64,000 nt of DNA, from assembly GCA_036937835.1 (NCBI GenBank), contig CM072862.1, forward strand, positions 19,994,501 to 20,058,500, in the 5' to 3' direction. A program made the translations under genes and the position numbers. The number at the start of each line of letters is the position of its first letter. The first letter of the stretch is position 1. Shown piece by piece: positions 14,296 to 24,958 of this stretch. Under the pieces are notes generated by a model. The model searched no databases and was not told the DNA's origin. It saw only the letters and a list, made by a program, of their open reading frames with translations. The stretch comes from Pampus argenteus (taxonomy: Eukaryota; Chordata; Actinopteri; Scombriformes; Stromateidae).

Positions 14296-14367
14296 GATAT
14301 TGGGGTTAGATGTGATATTGGGGTTAGATGTGATATTGGGGTTAGATGTGATATTGGGGTTAGATGT
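14296..14367. repeat. 18-bp minisatellite, four perfect units
   Basis: GATATTGGGGTTAGATGT is repeated four times without a mismatch: 14296-14313, 14314-14331, 14332-14349 and 14350-14367. On the minus strand it gives a six-residue repeat (HLTPIS) in a short open frame that is unlikely to be translated. Each unit has a GGGG run next to TTAG. This resembles telomere repeat but is not TTAGGG. Confidence 0.95.
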
Positions 14368-16851
14368 GTTGATCTTTCTCTGGCTTCATCTGACCTCTGG
14401 TTCATGACTTTGACCCCTTTCAATGCTGTGAAGCATTTTGGTTATTTTAAATATGTTTGACAGAACTTCAAATTAGCCTTATTTAATAAAGTTCACTTAC
14501 CTCCAACTCAACCTTAAACAGTATGTTCTGTCTATATTACCCACAGCTGTCCATCCAAGATCTCAACTCCAAGAACTCTATGCTTTCTTTATTTTTTAGC
14601 ATTTTGAACACAAACTGCACCGTACTCTAACCGGAGATGTATTACCGTAGTACAAATGTCTGATTGCCTCTGTGTTTGTTTTGGTACAAAAGCAAGCAAT
14701 AATTGGTATCATTTATGCAGAATTGGTGGGGTTGTCTCCCACCAGAACTCAAATTGTTACAGAGCAGTGGTTCCACGTGTTGTGTGTCAGTGCCAGTTGG
14801 TGGAAATAATCCTTATGAGTGGTCTGTCCAGTCTTTGTAGGTCCCAGCTAGTCTTTAAGTGTGTCCCCAGCTTTAGTTGTAAATTCTAATGAGCTGTTTG
14901 TTTATAGTTTTTGCTTTTATGTGTGGCTTAGAGTTGGTGTCTTTTGCTGTCAAACATTTTGCCTAAATTAATTAAATTTTTTTTTTTTGCCATCTTAACA
15001 CTGCAATTTCAGAGCAACATGAAGCAATACCCATTGTACCAGTAAAGCAAACAAATATATAATTCTAATAATAAATAAAGTTCCAAAGTAAAGTGTTTTT
15101 AGCAGAGTTGGATTGGACTGCAGCACTGGGGGCCCAGACTAAAGGTGGTGTTTCAGCCTGTGTTGGTGGTTTGTGGATGGCAGTGAATCGCTATGGTCAC
15201 AGTCACAGTGGTTTTGATTGCTTAGGTTTGCACAGCTAGTTTGTGAATATTGTTTTCCACCCCGGACATATGAGGGTCAGCCCCTGCTTTATATGCAGCT
15301 TGTTTGCCATGGGAATTGCGTTTATATGCAATAAAGATTATGTTATTTTAATATAATGGTGTGTTTGGGCTTTTTTTATTCCTCAACAGCTCAACTGTCC
15401 CTGTTTCACCTGGTTCTTGGTGTTGCCCTGGTGTGTGAAAACAAAGAAACATGAAAACAGTAAATATCTCCAGGAAAATAATTGTGAAAGGTAAAAGTAT
15501 TTGCCTTTCGATGTGATACATTGAAGACTCAAGCAGAGCACCTTTATCAACTTAAATTCTGCCCCTAACCAACATTGAAAGACTTGTTTCTCCTCTTCTT
15601 TTAGGCTAATGTTTGTGGTTCCATTCATTGAATCTAAGGATTAATTAGCAGCAAAATGTTGATAGCTCTCTGTTTTCTTCTCTGTCAAAAAAAAATAAAT
15701 AAAAAAAGCTATCTGCGCTGCCTTGCTGATTAATGAGCAGGTGGAGTAGGAAGTATTTCCATCATGCTGTGCATTGAGGCAAACAAAGAATGAATTTACT
15801 ATTCCCACATTACCAAGACGATATCCCATGAATATTTTTATAGTGTCAATACAATAAAAAATTGAATTCAAGTTACATATATTAACTGTACAGGTGCATT
15901 TGTGCATATGCAAAACAAATTCTTCTCAGCACACCTTATATTACTCAATATTAAATCATAGTTACTTAAAATAAAATAATAATAGTAATAATAATAATAT
16001 AAGATACTTTATTTAAATGGTACTATTAAACCAGACGAGAATGAAAGTAAATTGTTCTCGTGATGCAGAGCAGTGATTATGTGGCTGAAGAGAGAAAGAG
16101 TGCCAAGATTGTGATAATTTGTAATGTCCTAAAGGGGATAAAACCTGGGGCTGCTCCTCTGATGATCAATTAGATTTTGTGGAATTAGAGGCTTTACCCA
16201 TTTTACATAAAAATGCCCATTTTGTGAAAAGTTGAGAGTGATTCAGATTGCTTGCAATAAGTAGAACATCTTTTGTGGATTAATGTATATTATCGTGCCA
16301 GGGGCATGTATTTCCACTAACAAAACACATATAAATATCGATGTACTGACATAATTTGACTGTAAAATGTGGGCTCACAACAATCCACAGTATGTGAGTT
16401 GTACTTCGTGTGCATCGCATATTGTAAAAAAACACATAAAAACAGATGTGGTATATTTTCCAACCCTATAACAGCTCCTTGAAGTTGCAATAATGCCCTT
16501 TATGACGTATTGCCAGCTGCGCTATGACCAACCAGCCACAAGTGTTCATCTTCAACTAACTATAAATATTGCTTTTGTTGACAACTGAAATGTAGAATTT
16601 GGTCAACATGTTTAATATCGACCCTCTAAACCTTTAATTTGATATCAAATATGTGGAATGTGTAGCTTTTCATACCTAATCTGATTCAACACATTTGAAA
16701 AAAAAACACCAGCCAAAACAACACATAGTGCTAAAACTGTTGTAAATAGCTATTTCTTTTAAACTAAACCAATATCCCTACTGAACTCAGGGATTAACCA
16801 TTCATGATTTACCTTTGTCTTTATTTAAATGTGACTAATATACGATATGTT
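14368..16851. other. Unique non-coding DNA
   Basis: No gene found. Several A/T-rich runs, for example AATAATAGTAATAATAATAAT near 15976. Short open frames on both strands lack domains. Confidence 0.6.
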
Positions 16852-16991
16852 AAAGCAATAAGCCACAAGAGGCTGTGGTTTACAGTGATTTTAACAGCTA
16901 AGGGGCAATGTTAGACACAACACAGAGCGGAAACCCTCTTAGCTGTTGTAAAATTACTGTAAATCATGGCCTCGAGTGGCTTATTGCTTTT
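16852..16991. repeat. Fold-back (MITE-like) inverted repeat
   Basis: The left arm, about 16852-16902, begins AAAGCAATAAGCCAC and ends ACAGCTAAG. The right arm, about 16938-16991, begins CTTAGCTGTTGTAAA and ends GTGGCTTATTGCTTT. They are reverse complements over about 50 bp with a few mismatches and one small indel, around a roughly 35-base loop. I believe it is a miniature element shared among teleosts, from memory only. It carries no coding capacity. Confidence 0.8.
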
Positions 16992-17701
16992 ATAAGACGG
17001 TAACTACATACCTGGCAAGGTATCATCAAAATAAACACACACGGCGACAAAAAAAATGCAGTCATTTACTGATATCAAAATAATATTTTTTTCCGCCAAG
17101 CAATGGAGTGGCGATGGAGCGACATTTAGCAGAATGATTGCCAAGCAACACAGACGCAGTGGAAAGCATAAGGCTAGTCAAGCATGCTTAAATATCGGGG
17201 TGATTATTGACATTTATTTGGGTATTGTTGTGAGTTATGCAATTGTTGAAGTAGTGTTCAGTTATGTTAGTACTCCTGTGTTTTTACATGCTCCACATGG
17301 TTCATCTTTCCTGTTTTTCACAGTGGAATCAACCAGATGGAGAGCCAGGTTTAGTTCCAGTTTGGTCATCGTTTTAAAATCAATAGACGGTGTTTTCTCG
17401 GCATACTAGCTCTGAAAACAGCGAACGACTACAGTCTGTTTAACGGCCCTGACTGGGCTTCGTTTCTTGAGTTTTCCAGCTCATCAATTTGTCGCTCATT
17501 AATTTTAGTGTGTCTCCTTTCTTTTTATCTTCCTGCTCCATCTTTTTTCACCACTCATCCAGGCTCAGCTCAGCCAGTAAATCAAATTTCACAACAAAAT
17601 CTGACATTTTGAAACAATTTGTCTGGTGCAGTAATACTAATATAATGCGGTCACAGGTGTGTGTTTTACAATGGGTGGCTCAGGCAATCTTTAAGGAACG
17701 G

Positions 17702-17703
<2 letters not shown>
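16992..17703. repeat. Probable repeat-derived DNA next to the fold-back
   Basis: Sequence following the fold-back (TATAAGACGGTAACTACATA onward) reads like part of a larger teleost repeat I have seen elsewhere, so the fold-back may be one end of it. It has a 117-codon open frame at 17056-17409 without any recognisable domain. I treat that frame as chance within the repeat. Confidence 0.4.

Positions 17704-17749
<46 letters not shown>
17704..17749. repeat. (AT)n microsatellite
   Basis: About 23 uninterrupted AT units ending directly before the TTAATCTAGATTAATC motifs of the adjacent element. Confidence 0.95.
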
Positions 17750-17752
<3 letters not shown>

Positions 17753-18240
17753 ATCTAGATTAATCTCACTGAAATCTTGAAATTAATCTAGATTAATCTA
17801 GATTAAAATGGCTCGTTCAGAATGCGAAATACCTCAGTACTGACCAAAAGTAAGTCTTTGAGAACGGGTTTCTTAAGCCAGGGGATGCATTAGAACAGGA
17901 GCCAAAATGCATCAGTTTGCAAACTGACTGACTGAGGGATGCTTTGCTTTCAGGTGGTATTTCAGACTGGAAGAACTCCTACAGTAAACCTGTAAATTCT
18001 GCATTGCATAAGGTGCACACAACCTTAGTGTTGTCGACGCCACCATCGGGAAGCTTCTTAAAAATGAATTTTCCCTGAAGCAAGCCTTGCGGCTTAGTGG
18101 CTGCATCCATGATAGACTATCACGTTTGGTGTGGTCGTTCGGGTAATTCACAGGCGCATAGAGGTTCGAAAACCGAATCGCCCCCTACAGTGCAATTCGG
18201 CTATTTACACATCCGCGCTAAAATATCACGGTGTCAGTCA
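17750..18240 (-). mobile_element. hAT/ZBED-type transposon remnant
   Basis: The left edge holds repeated AATCTAGATTAATC motifs (17754-17805) that I associate with a BED-finger repeat in fish. The interior carries the frameshifted BED zinc finger listed separately on the minus strand. No transposase catalytic region is present, so this is the 5' coding end plus flank of a dead element. The right boundary is uncertain. Confidence 0.5.
17912..18110 (-). pseudogene. BED-type zinc finger, frameshifted (hAT/ZBED-like N-terminus)
   Basis: From an ATG at 18110 the minus strand reads MDAATKPQGLLQGKFIFKKL, then a Cys-rich part ending VVCTLCNAEF, then runs into a TAG stop. In the next frame it continues SSSSLKYHLKAKHPSVS before a stop. 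Together these give the C-x2-C then H-x4-H arrangement of a BED finger, the DNA-binding N-terminal domain of hAT transposases and ZBED proteins. The frame change lies between the Cys pair and the SSSSLKYHL segment, around 17975-17990. The rest of a transposase is absent. I call it a dead transposon fragment rather than a host ZBED gene, because no further exons or transposase follow. Confidence 0.65.
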
Positions 18241-20763
18241 TCAGTTTGCTTATTATAGGACCCAGGTCCAAAACTAACTTATCGAGTCTCACATTTAATT
18301 TTATTAATTTAATTTGGCCACTTCAAGATGTAATGTATCCTAAAACAAAGGAAAAATAGTGGTTTTATAATTGAAAATACAACAGATAATATGATTACAC
18401 TGAACATTTTGCAGGCTGGCAGTATGCAGATACTTTAATAGGGTTTGTTGAAAGCACTTGGGGATGTTCCCCAGATGAATACAAAGAGCATGCACTGATG
18501 TGGGAGTGCAATCAACCTCCCCCCCTTACGTATATAGAACATGATTCACGAGACATGACATCACAAGAATGATCAATGTGCAGATGTGGGCTGTAGCACT
18601 GACATCTGTAACGGCAGCGTCTAGGACATACAACCGTATTATATACTGTTATGGTTGAATATAAGAGTATCAACTTCTGCTTTCATCAATGGAAATACTG
18701 GTGAACTAAGAATTTCTTCTTCCTGATATCGCTACACAATTTATGTAGAGTAATTATCTTATCCCAGAGAAAAATACACAGAGATCATTGCTCTCACTAA
18801 CAATACAATAAACCTAAAATTCTGAAGGTCATATTATGTAAATCCTGGTCCGGATAGAATGCCGCCATTAAAATTAACAATCACCACAATGCGTGCACAG
18901 CTGCAAATGGAATATCTTCGATTCAGCTAAACAGAGTTGCACTCCATTAATAATATATAGAAATAAAGCCTTCCTAATTGATACTGAACAGGTGTTTGTT
19001 AGTCAGGAAGGCTTCATGCAATAAGTTAGGGGCTTGGTTTTTAATCACCTTGGGGATTTGCTAATTTACATTCTGGCTCTAAATGTCTCTTGTTGATACT
19101 AGGAAGTGTGTGTCTTTATATGTATGTATGTGTGTGTGTTTCTGTGTATATGTATATATTAGTGTATGGTATATGTTGCAAAGTTTCTTGATGAGGGTGC
19201 GTGTAAAGAATCAATAGAGTTTTAATGGGAAACAGGATGTGCTGTAAAATTCAGGCCAAAATAGTACATGGGAATTTAATCTGCAGCATTTTGCATGCAG
19301 GTTGGGCAAAGGAGGAAAATATAAGAGGGAAGGAACTCTATATTTCCCCTCATCTACACTGCTATTCTTGAAGGTCAGAAAGCTTGTTATAGTGGACAAA
19401 CATTAGACATCCAATGGTGCTGCCTTCTCATTAATCCCATCTTCTCATTGGCAAAACCTGTAAAAGGGTCTGCATATGCTGACATATAGCGACTGTCCAC
19501 ATCTCATGTAGAACTTCACAAGGTGATAAGTCTGGAAACCACGACTGCTCATCCTTTTTTTAATGACCAAATGCTTCAGAAATTAGGTCTGCCTCCTCTC
19601 ACTGGCTAAAAACAAGCTGTGTATCCACAGGGCCTCCCCCCTCTCCTCCACTGGGCACACATATTTCATGAAGTTCATTTTTCCTCACGATTTTTATTGA
19701 CATAGCTACATTATTGAATGGTGCACAGTGGAGTGTGAGCATGAGCACATGTTTCCATTTCCAATTCGGGGAGAGATTACAATTCAAGTCTATAGACGCA
19801 AGCTAACACCTTGAAATCAACCCTATGTTCTGCAAAATAGATACACATACTATTCATTTGCTTTACCAAATACATTTCGAAAAAAAAACATTTGTGTGTT
19901 TTGAGAACTCACAAATGCATTTTTTATGTGTATGAGATACAAAACAGGGTAACAATGAGTTGTATTTTGTGTATAGGCCAATAATTTATTTGGAAATGTT
20001 GCTGTATTCAAACAGGATATTTCAAATGTTGAAATGCTTTTATTATCAGAGTACTAAATTAACATGCAGTGCCTCACACATATCATTTCATAGTCACATT
20101 TTAATTGCTCTCCATTAATTAGATATTCTGAGTGAGCAGTACATTTGCATAGATTTCACATATAAGTGTGACCTACTGTTATGTTGTGTGGGTGAAAGGC
20201 TTTCCACTCACTGCTACAATATGAATTCAGTATGCAGTTGCAACCTGCTCCACCAGACTTCACCACTACACCTCTTCAGTATGCACCAATGCCAGTCATT
20301 GTTCAGAGTGGTTATAGTTATAAGTTTAGTACGTATTTGTATTTGTTTAAACAGGGAAGATCCACTCACGTCATTGTTTTATTTACAATGTAGGTCCTTG
20401 TATTGATTGTATTGATACTTCATGATGTCTTACATAAAACTATGGTCAAAGATGTAAATAAAAATGATGATATACTATATGTATTTTCTACAGTGGCAGC
20501 ATGTGAAATGAATAGTATCATGTATATCATCAGGTGTGTTGTAAGAATGTGGCCCGACATACTAACCTTAGGGGGAAGCTGGGCATATTTAATCAGAGTT
20601 GTTGAAAGACAGAATCTCAAAATCTAGGTGGGAGTCTTATTTGTTTGGGGTTTATGCTACGATCCAGTGCAAATGTGATATATATATCTATTACTTTAAA
20701 GAGTACTTTATAGAACATACTCACTAATATGGCATATGAATTGAGATGTTTCAGATGGACAAT
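18241..20763. other. Unique non-coding DNA
   Basis: No gene recognised. A 10-bp inverted repeat, AAGCCTTCCT at 18966-18975 and AGGAAGGCTT at 19005-19014, brackets a unique, homeodomain-motif-containing stretch. Short TG-rich DNA lies at 19110-19145. The remainder shows nothing I can name. Confidence 0.55.
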
Positions 20764-20978
20764 AGTAAATGGTAAATAGGTGCTTATAGAGTGTTTTTGT
20801 CCAAAGCAATGTTTACAAATGTTTTTGCTGCTCACATACACTCACTGAGGTTGGCAAGCTGGCGAAAACACTGAAAGCAATTTGGTGTTCAGTATCTTGC
20901 CCAAGGTCACTTCGACATGCGGACAGGAGGAGTAAAGGATAGATGTTCTGGTTGGTGGATGATCGCTCTTCCTCCTTT
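20764..20978. repeat. Teleost interspersed repeat (TAAATGG...TTCGACATG family)
   Basis: Starts with TAAATGGTAAAT, passes GTGCTTATAGAG and GTCCAAAGC, then CAATTTGG.GTTCAGTATCTTGCCCAAGG and CTTCGACATGCGGACAGGAG. It ends TTGGTGGATGATCGCTCTTCCTCC. This order matches a very common percomorph repeat (from memory). It is diverged and non-coding; its class is not clear to me. Confidence 0.75.
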
Positions 20979-22840
20979 CATGTATATGAATTACTGGTTA
21001 TCACCAGGCTAATTACGGATGAACAGCATTAATAATATTTCCTCGTTCTACTCATGGTATTTGAGAATGATCATCACATCAACAATGACAATCAGTATTT
21101 GTTAAAATGTAATTTGAAATAATAAATATAGTGATCTGTATTTTTTTATTTTTTATTTCTCCTTTGTGAATTCTGATCTGACTAACCAATGAAAGCAACA
21201 AACAACATAACTGAAAAACCCATGGTAGCCTATAAACAGCATGGGCAATGCCACTGTGCATCTAATTATCACATTTTACAGTTGCACAGTGAGGTTGTGT
21301 CTGTCAGCTTCATTTCAATGCCATCGTTTTGTCTGAATCAACTCATTTGACAACAACAGTTGTTTTTCAGGTCTTACTAAGAAGCTAGTTTTGAAATGTA
21401 TCTCACTTTTTCTCACATCCTTTTTTTTTTTTTTTTATATATCCCTGGGGCTATAGAGACTGTTCTGTTATCCACAGCACATTCCTCTGAAAATACCTCT
21501 CGGGACCCTTTTCTCTGTAGCAATGCCATTACTTCTATTATCAGTCCCCTGGGTGCCACTGAGCTGTACCTGTCCTGGCAAGGGAGGCACTGGAAATGCT
21601 ATGGCATGCTATTATTTGCTGCATGATATCACTAATGAGAATATATGAGACTGACACATTCAGAGGGGAAATGTTAAACAAAATGTTATAAAATAAACAA
21701 GAGCAATCGTTTTAAGGGACAGCAACAGTTAACCTTTTCAGGAAAAAAAAAAAAAGCTTGATAAGTACCCGGAAATGTATTTTATTTTTCATCATTTAGC
21801 TTTACAAACGAGCACTTTCCAGTGAAAATGCAAAAAAAGATAAACTGTCTCTCTAGGCCACATACCATATATTTATATTTGTTTTCACCCAATCGCTGAT
21901 CAATCACTGAATCAAAAATGATTTAGCTTACTTTCATAGGTTTTACATTTTGTACATCTACATTAACAATTTGACAGTTTTACTGTTGCATATTAACTCA
22001 TTTGCATATAGCGAAGAATCCTGTCTTAAATTTTACTCTTATCAGTGAAATGCTTTACTTGTTAATGAAGTCATTGTGTAGTATTCTCTTTGCTTGAATC
22101 AAGCCAAAAACAATGTTCTTGGGACCCAGGAGGAATCTACCAACGGCACTAATTCATTTTCTTCTGTTCTTAATTCAATGATATCAAACATATCTGTAAC
22201 TTTGTGCATATTTCTGTCGTTCCTTCTGTTGCATATTTTATTCCCTCTTTTATTCATTATTAATGTCTCAAGAGCTTTCTTTCACAGAATGCTTGAATCT
22301 TAATTTAATATATGTCGTCTTATTTCAGGTTTAAAGGAGAGGGGAAATGTTTCACATTATTTAAGCAGAAAAATGCCTTCACCAGACTAATTCAAATTAT
22401 TTCTTGTCAGTACTTTCCTGTTGTACACTGACATGAGAATAAAATCCCCCCTATGACAACTAAAAGAAGAAAATCCTAATATATGACTTTGATTCATGCC
22501 AGCACGCATAGCCATTTAAGAGCATTACAGGGTTTTGCATAACTTCCAGTATTAGTATTAGCACTGTGTGTTTTTACTTACTGTAATTTTCCTGATTGGG
22601 TATTCATTCATAAAGTGAGGCAGTCTTCTGCCCCTCACATATACCAACAGTTACAGCCTCTCACTGCTTTTGAAATACAAACATTATCTTCACATGACTC
22701 ACTTCAACAGTTTGTTTGCGAGTATGAACACAACTAAACACAGGAACTAGCCACGTGTAGCAGCATTGTGTATGAGTGCACAATAACGACTAAATGTGAA
22801 CCGCATTCTTGGAGGGGCAATGATACTCTCACATGCCTGC
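20979..22840. other. Unique non-coding DNA
   Basis: No gene or element recognised. A T-run of about 16 bases lies at 21421-21436 and an A-run of about 13 near 21745. Short open frames have no domain. Confidence 0.55.
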
Positions 22841-23323
22841 ACACTATTTGCTGCACTGATAAAATGCCATTTTGTTGCAGCAGTAGTTCGTTTCGAGGAT
22901 CAATATGGCTTTTTCAACACTTGAGGAGGCACAGTTGAGGGTGGTGGAGGTAGTGTTGGGGTCATTAGGTTGGGGGTTTGTTATTAAGTAAAAGCAGTGA
23001 AGTGAACAACCTATAATCCAATCAGTTGTCAAGGCAATAGAATAAAAAATGTGTTAAAGGATGAAATACTTGATTTTTTTCTCAACATGAATAACTGTTT
23101 TATACACAAGACAGGTGTGCTGGCCTTCAAGTTAATGTTACTACCTGACTCATTACTGTGGCTTCATCACAGTATCTGGTTCAGATTGGAGTGATAGGTG
23201 GCTGGGATAGTGTATGTAAGAATATTGATGCATATACAATAAAGAAACAAGGGAGAAATAGTTCTAAACATTGTAGCCCTTCTTAGCATCCATTTCTTAG
23301 CAGTTGCCAAAGGAAAAGGCAAA

Positions 23324-23438
23324 ATGTTCACCAACAAAATGGTATATAATTCACTCGTAGAGAATGATCTCACTGTTGGCAAAAGAATGGATGACGAATC
23401 TTTAAGTGATGCATCAGTAACTTCATCCACATCTTCAG
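23324..23438 (+). other. Exon-like open stretch 1 with a splice donor (unrecognised)
   Basis: From an ATG at 23324 the frame begins MFTNKMVYNSLVEND and ends in a Ser/Thr-rich run (SVTSSTSS). It stops at a CAG|GTAATT donor-like site at 23439. The same frame is open upstream to about 23240. The residue mix (acidic, Ser-rich) is more protein-like than the surrounding AT-rich frames. It leaves a phase-1 overhang that fits the next exon-like block. I do not recognise the protein. Copy B lacks this stretch. It may be a fossil exon, part of an unknown transposon gene, or chance. Confidence 0.3.
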
Positions 23439-23573
23439 GTAATTAAATTAGCAAGTCGGAGCATTATTTTTTTTCTACTGTAGTTTTCACTTGGAAGATG
23501 ATGTTAGCTTAGTATTTTTACTAGTGTTAGCTGGCTAGCCAATGGTTGCTATTGTTGTTGCTTTCATTGACAG

Positions 23574-23764
23574 GTCAGCCTGTACCGCTCTCAACCACCC
23601 AGCCTTGTGTCACAGTGAGAGCTGCAGATGTTATACCATTCACCCTGGCACAGAAAAGGCTGTTACTCTGCCAGAGAGTCAGTGAGTGCCACAGGGCAGT
23701 GACCACGTTCATTATTAAAGATCTTATTAGAGATCTTCTCTCTAACACACTCACACCGGCTTAG
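23574..23764 (+). other. Exon-like open stretch 2 with a splice acceptor (unrecognised)
   Basis: A TTTCATTGACAG acceptor-like site ends at 23573. The following frame, read in the phase left by the preceding block, gives QPVPLSTTQPCVTVRAADVI then PFTLAQKRLLLCQR. It stays open to a stop at about 23764. The intervening intron would be 135 bases, a common size for fish introns. A possible donor (GTCAGT) lies just after the LLLCQR codons. No domain is recognisable and I know no family with this sequence. Confidence 0.3.
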
Positions 23765-24958
23765 CATTGAGACGGAAAATGTGAAGGACGACCTAAGCGA
23801 GTGTACTATCCCCGCTTTCTCGCAGGGAAAGTGAGTGAATGATTCATTCGTACGCAGGGATTCACTCACATGGAGGCCACTCTTTTCTCCAAGCTAATGT
23901 AACCAGGAGTTATGCACAAGATGGTTACACTTACAATGGCACATGAACACACACACACACACCTTCAAGTTCCCTGTTGTTTTAACAGACTTCCCCAATA
24001 AACACAAAATAAAATGTTAGACTGTCCCATAATGACAGGACAGTAGAGGACTGCCAGCTGCTGCAGCTGCAATGAGATGCAAATACTCACTCAGTGAGAG
24101 TAAGTGATGGGTGTGTGTGTGTGTGTTTAGGTCTAGGTAGGTACTTTATTGATTGCAGAGCAAAATAACTTTGCCACAGCAACAACACCCGTACACTACA
24201 ACACAGGACTTTCATCAGTTTGGCACCTGCACCAGTGTATGGATGTACATGTTACAGTTACTACAGTTAGGCTTTTTATTTTCTATTTAATTGTGCATTA
24301 AACTTAATATTTTGTTCTTGATTTTTTTTAAATGTAAAAAATTGTTAATATTTGTTTCATATCTTCAATTTCTTATTCTCTTGATTTAATAGCCTATTTG
24401 TTTGTGCGCTGTAGTTGCAGTCTGTACTTAAGTTCCTGTTGATATTGTTTTTATTTGCATTGTGATTTATATTTCTCTTTTTCATTTCAGTTAATAGATA
24501 AATAAAGCCTACAAAGGCCTAAAAGTACTGCAGTCTGATGCTAATCGGCATTCTCTGAATTTCAGTAGTGGCTCAAACTGCCAGAATCAGATCTGAGAGT
24601 AATGATGGATTTAGATTAGTTAAAAAAAAGACGTAAACGTCATTAATTCATCTCCAATATTCAGCGAGGAAACTTTAACAAAATTTATAAATAGAGTCGA
24701 ATCATGAGTAGTGTCTTTTTTAACAATTCTTTTAAATTAACTGACACTGAAAATAACAGCTTTGAACATCACCAGGTCAAATGTCAGGTTTTTTTTTTAC
24801 AGAATTTTAGATACCGATTACCGGTCAAATAGTGATGATCTTTCAAGATCTCCATTGAGCCAAATAATATACATATGGATGTATGACTGAGTGATGCAGA
24901 GAAAAGGCCAAAACATGTAAAAAAAAAAAATTAAGCAATACTTCTGTGTGTAGCTCAG

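Noticed and set aside
14296..14367. Interstitial telomere
   Set aside because: The unit is 18 bp with GGGGTTAG once per unit, not TTAGGG tandem repeats.
17056..17409. 117-codon plus-strand frame
   Set aside because: Lies within what seems to be repeat DNA next to the fold-back. No domain.
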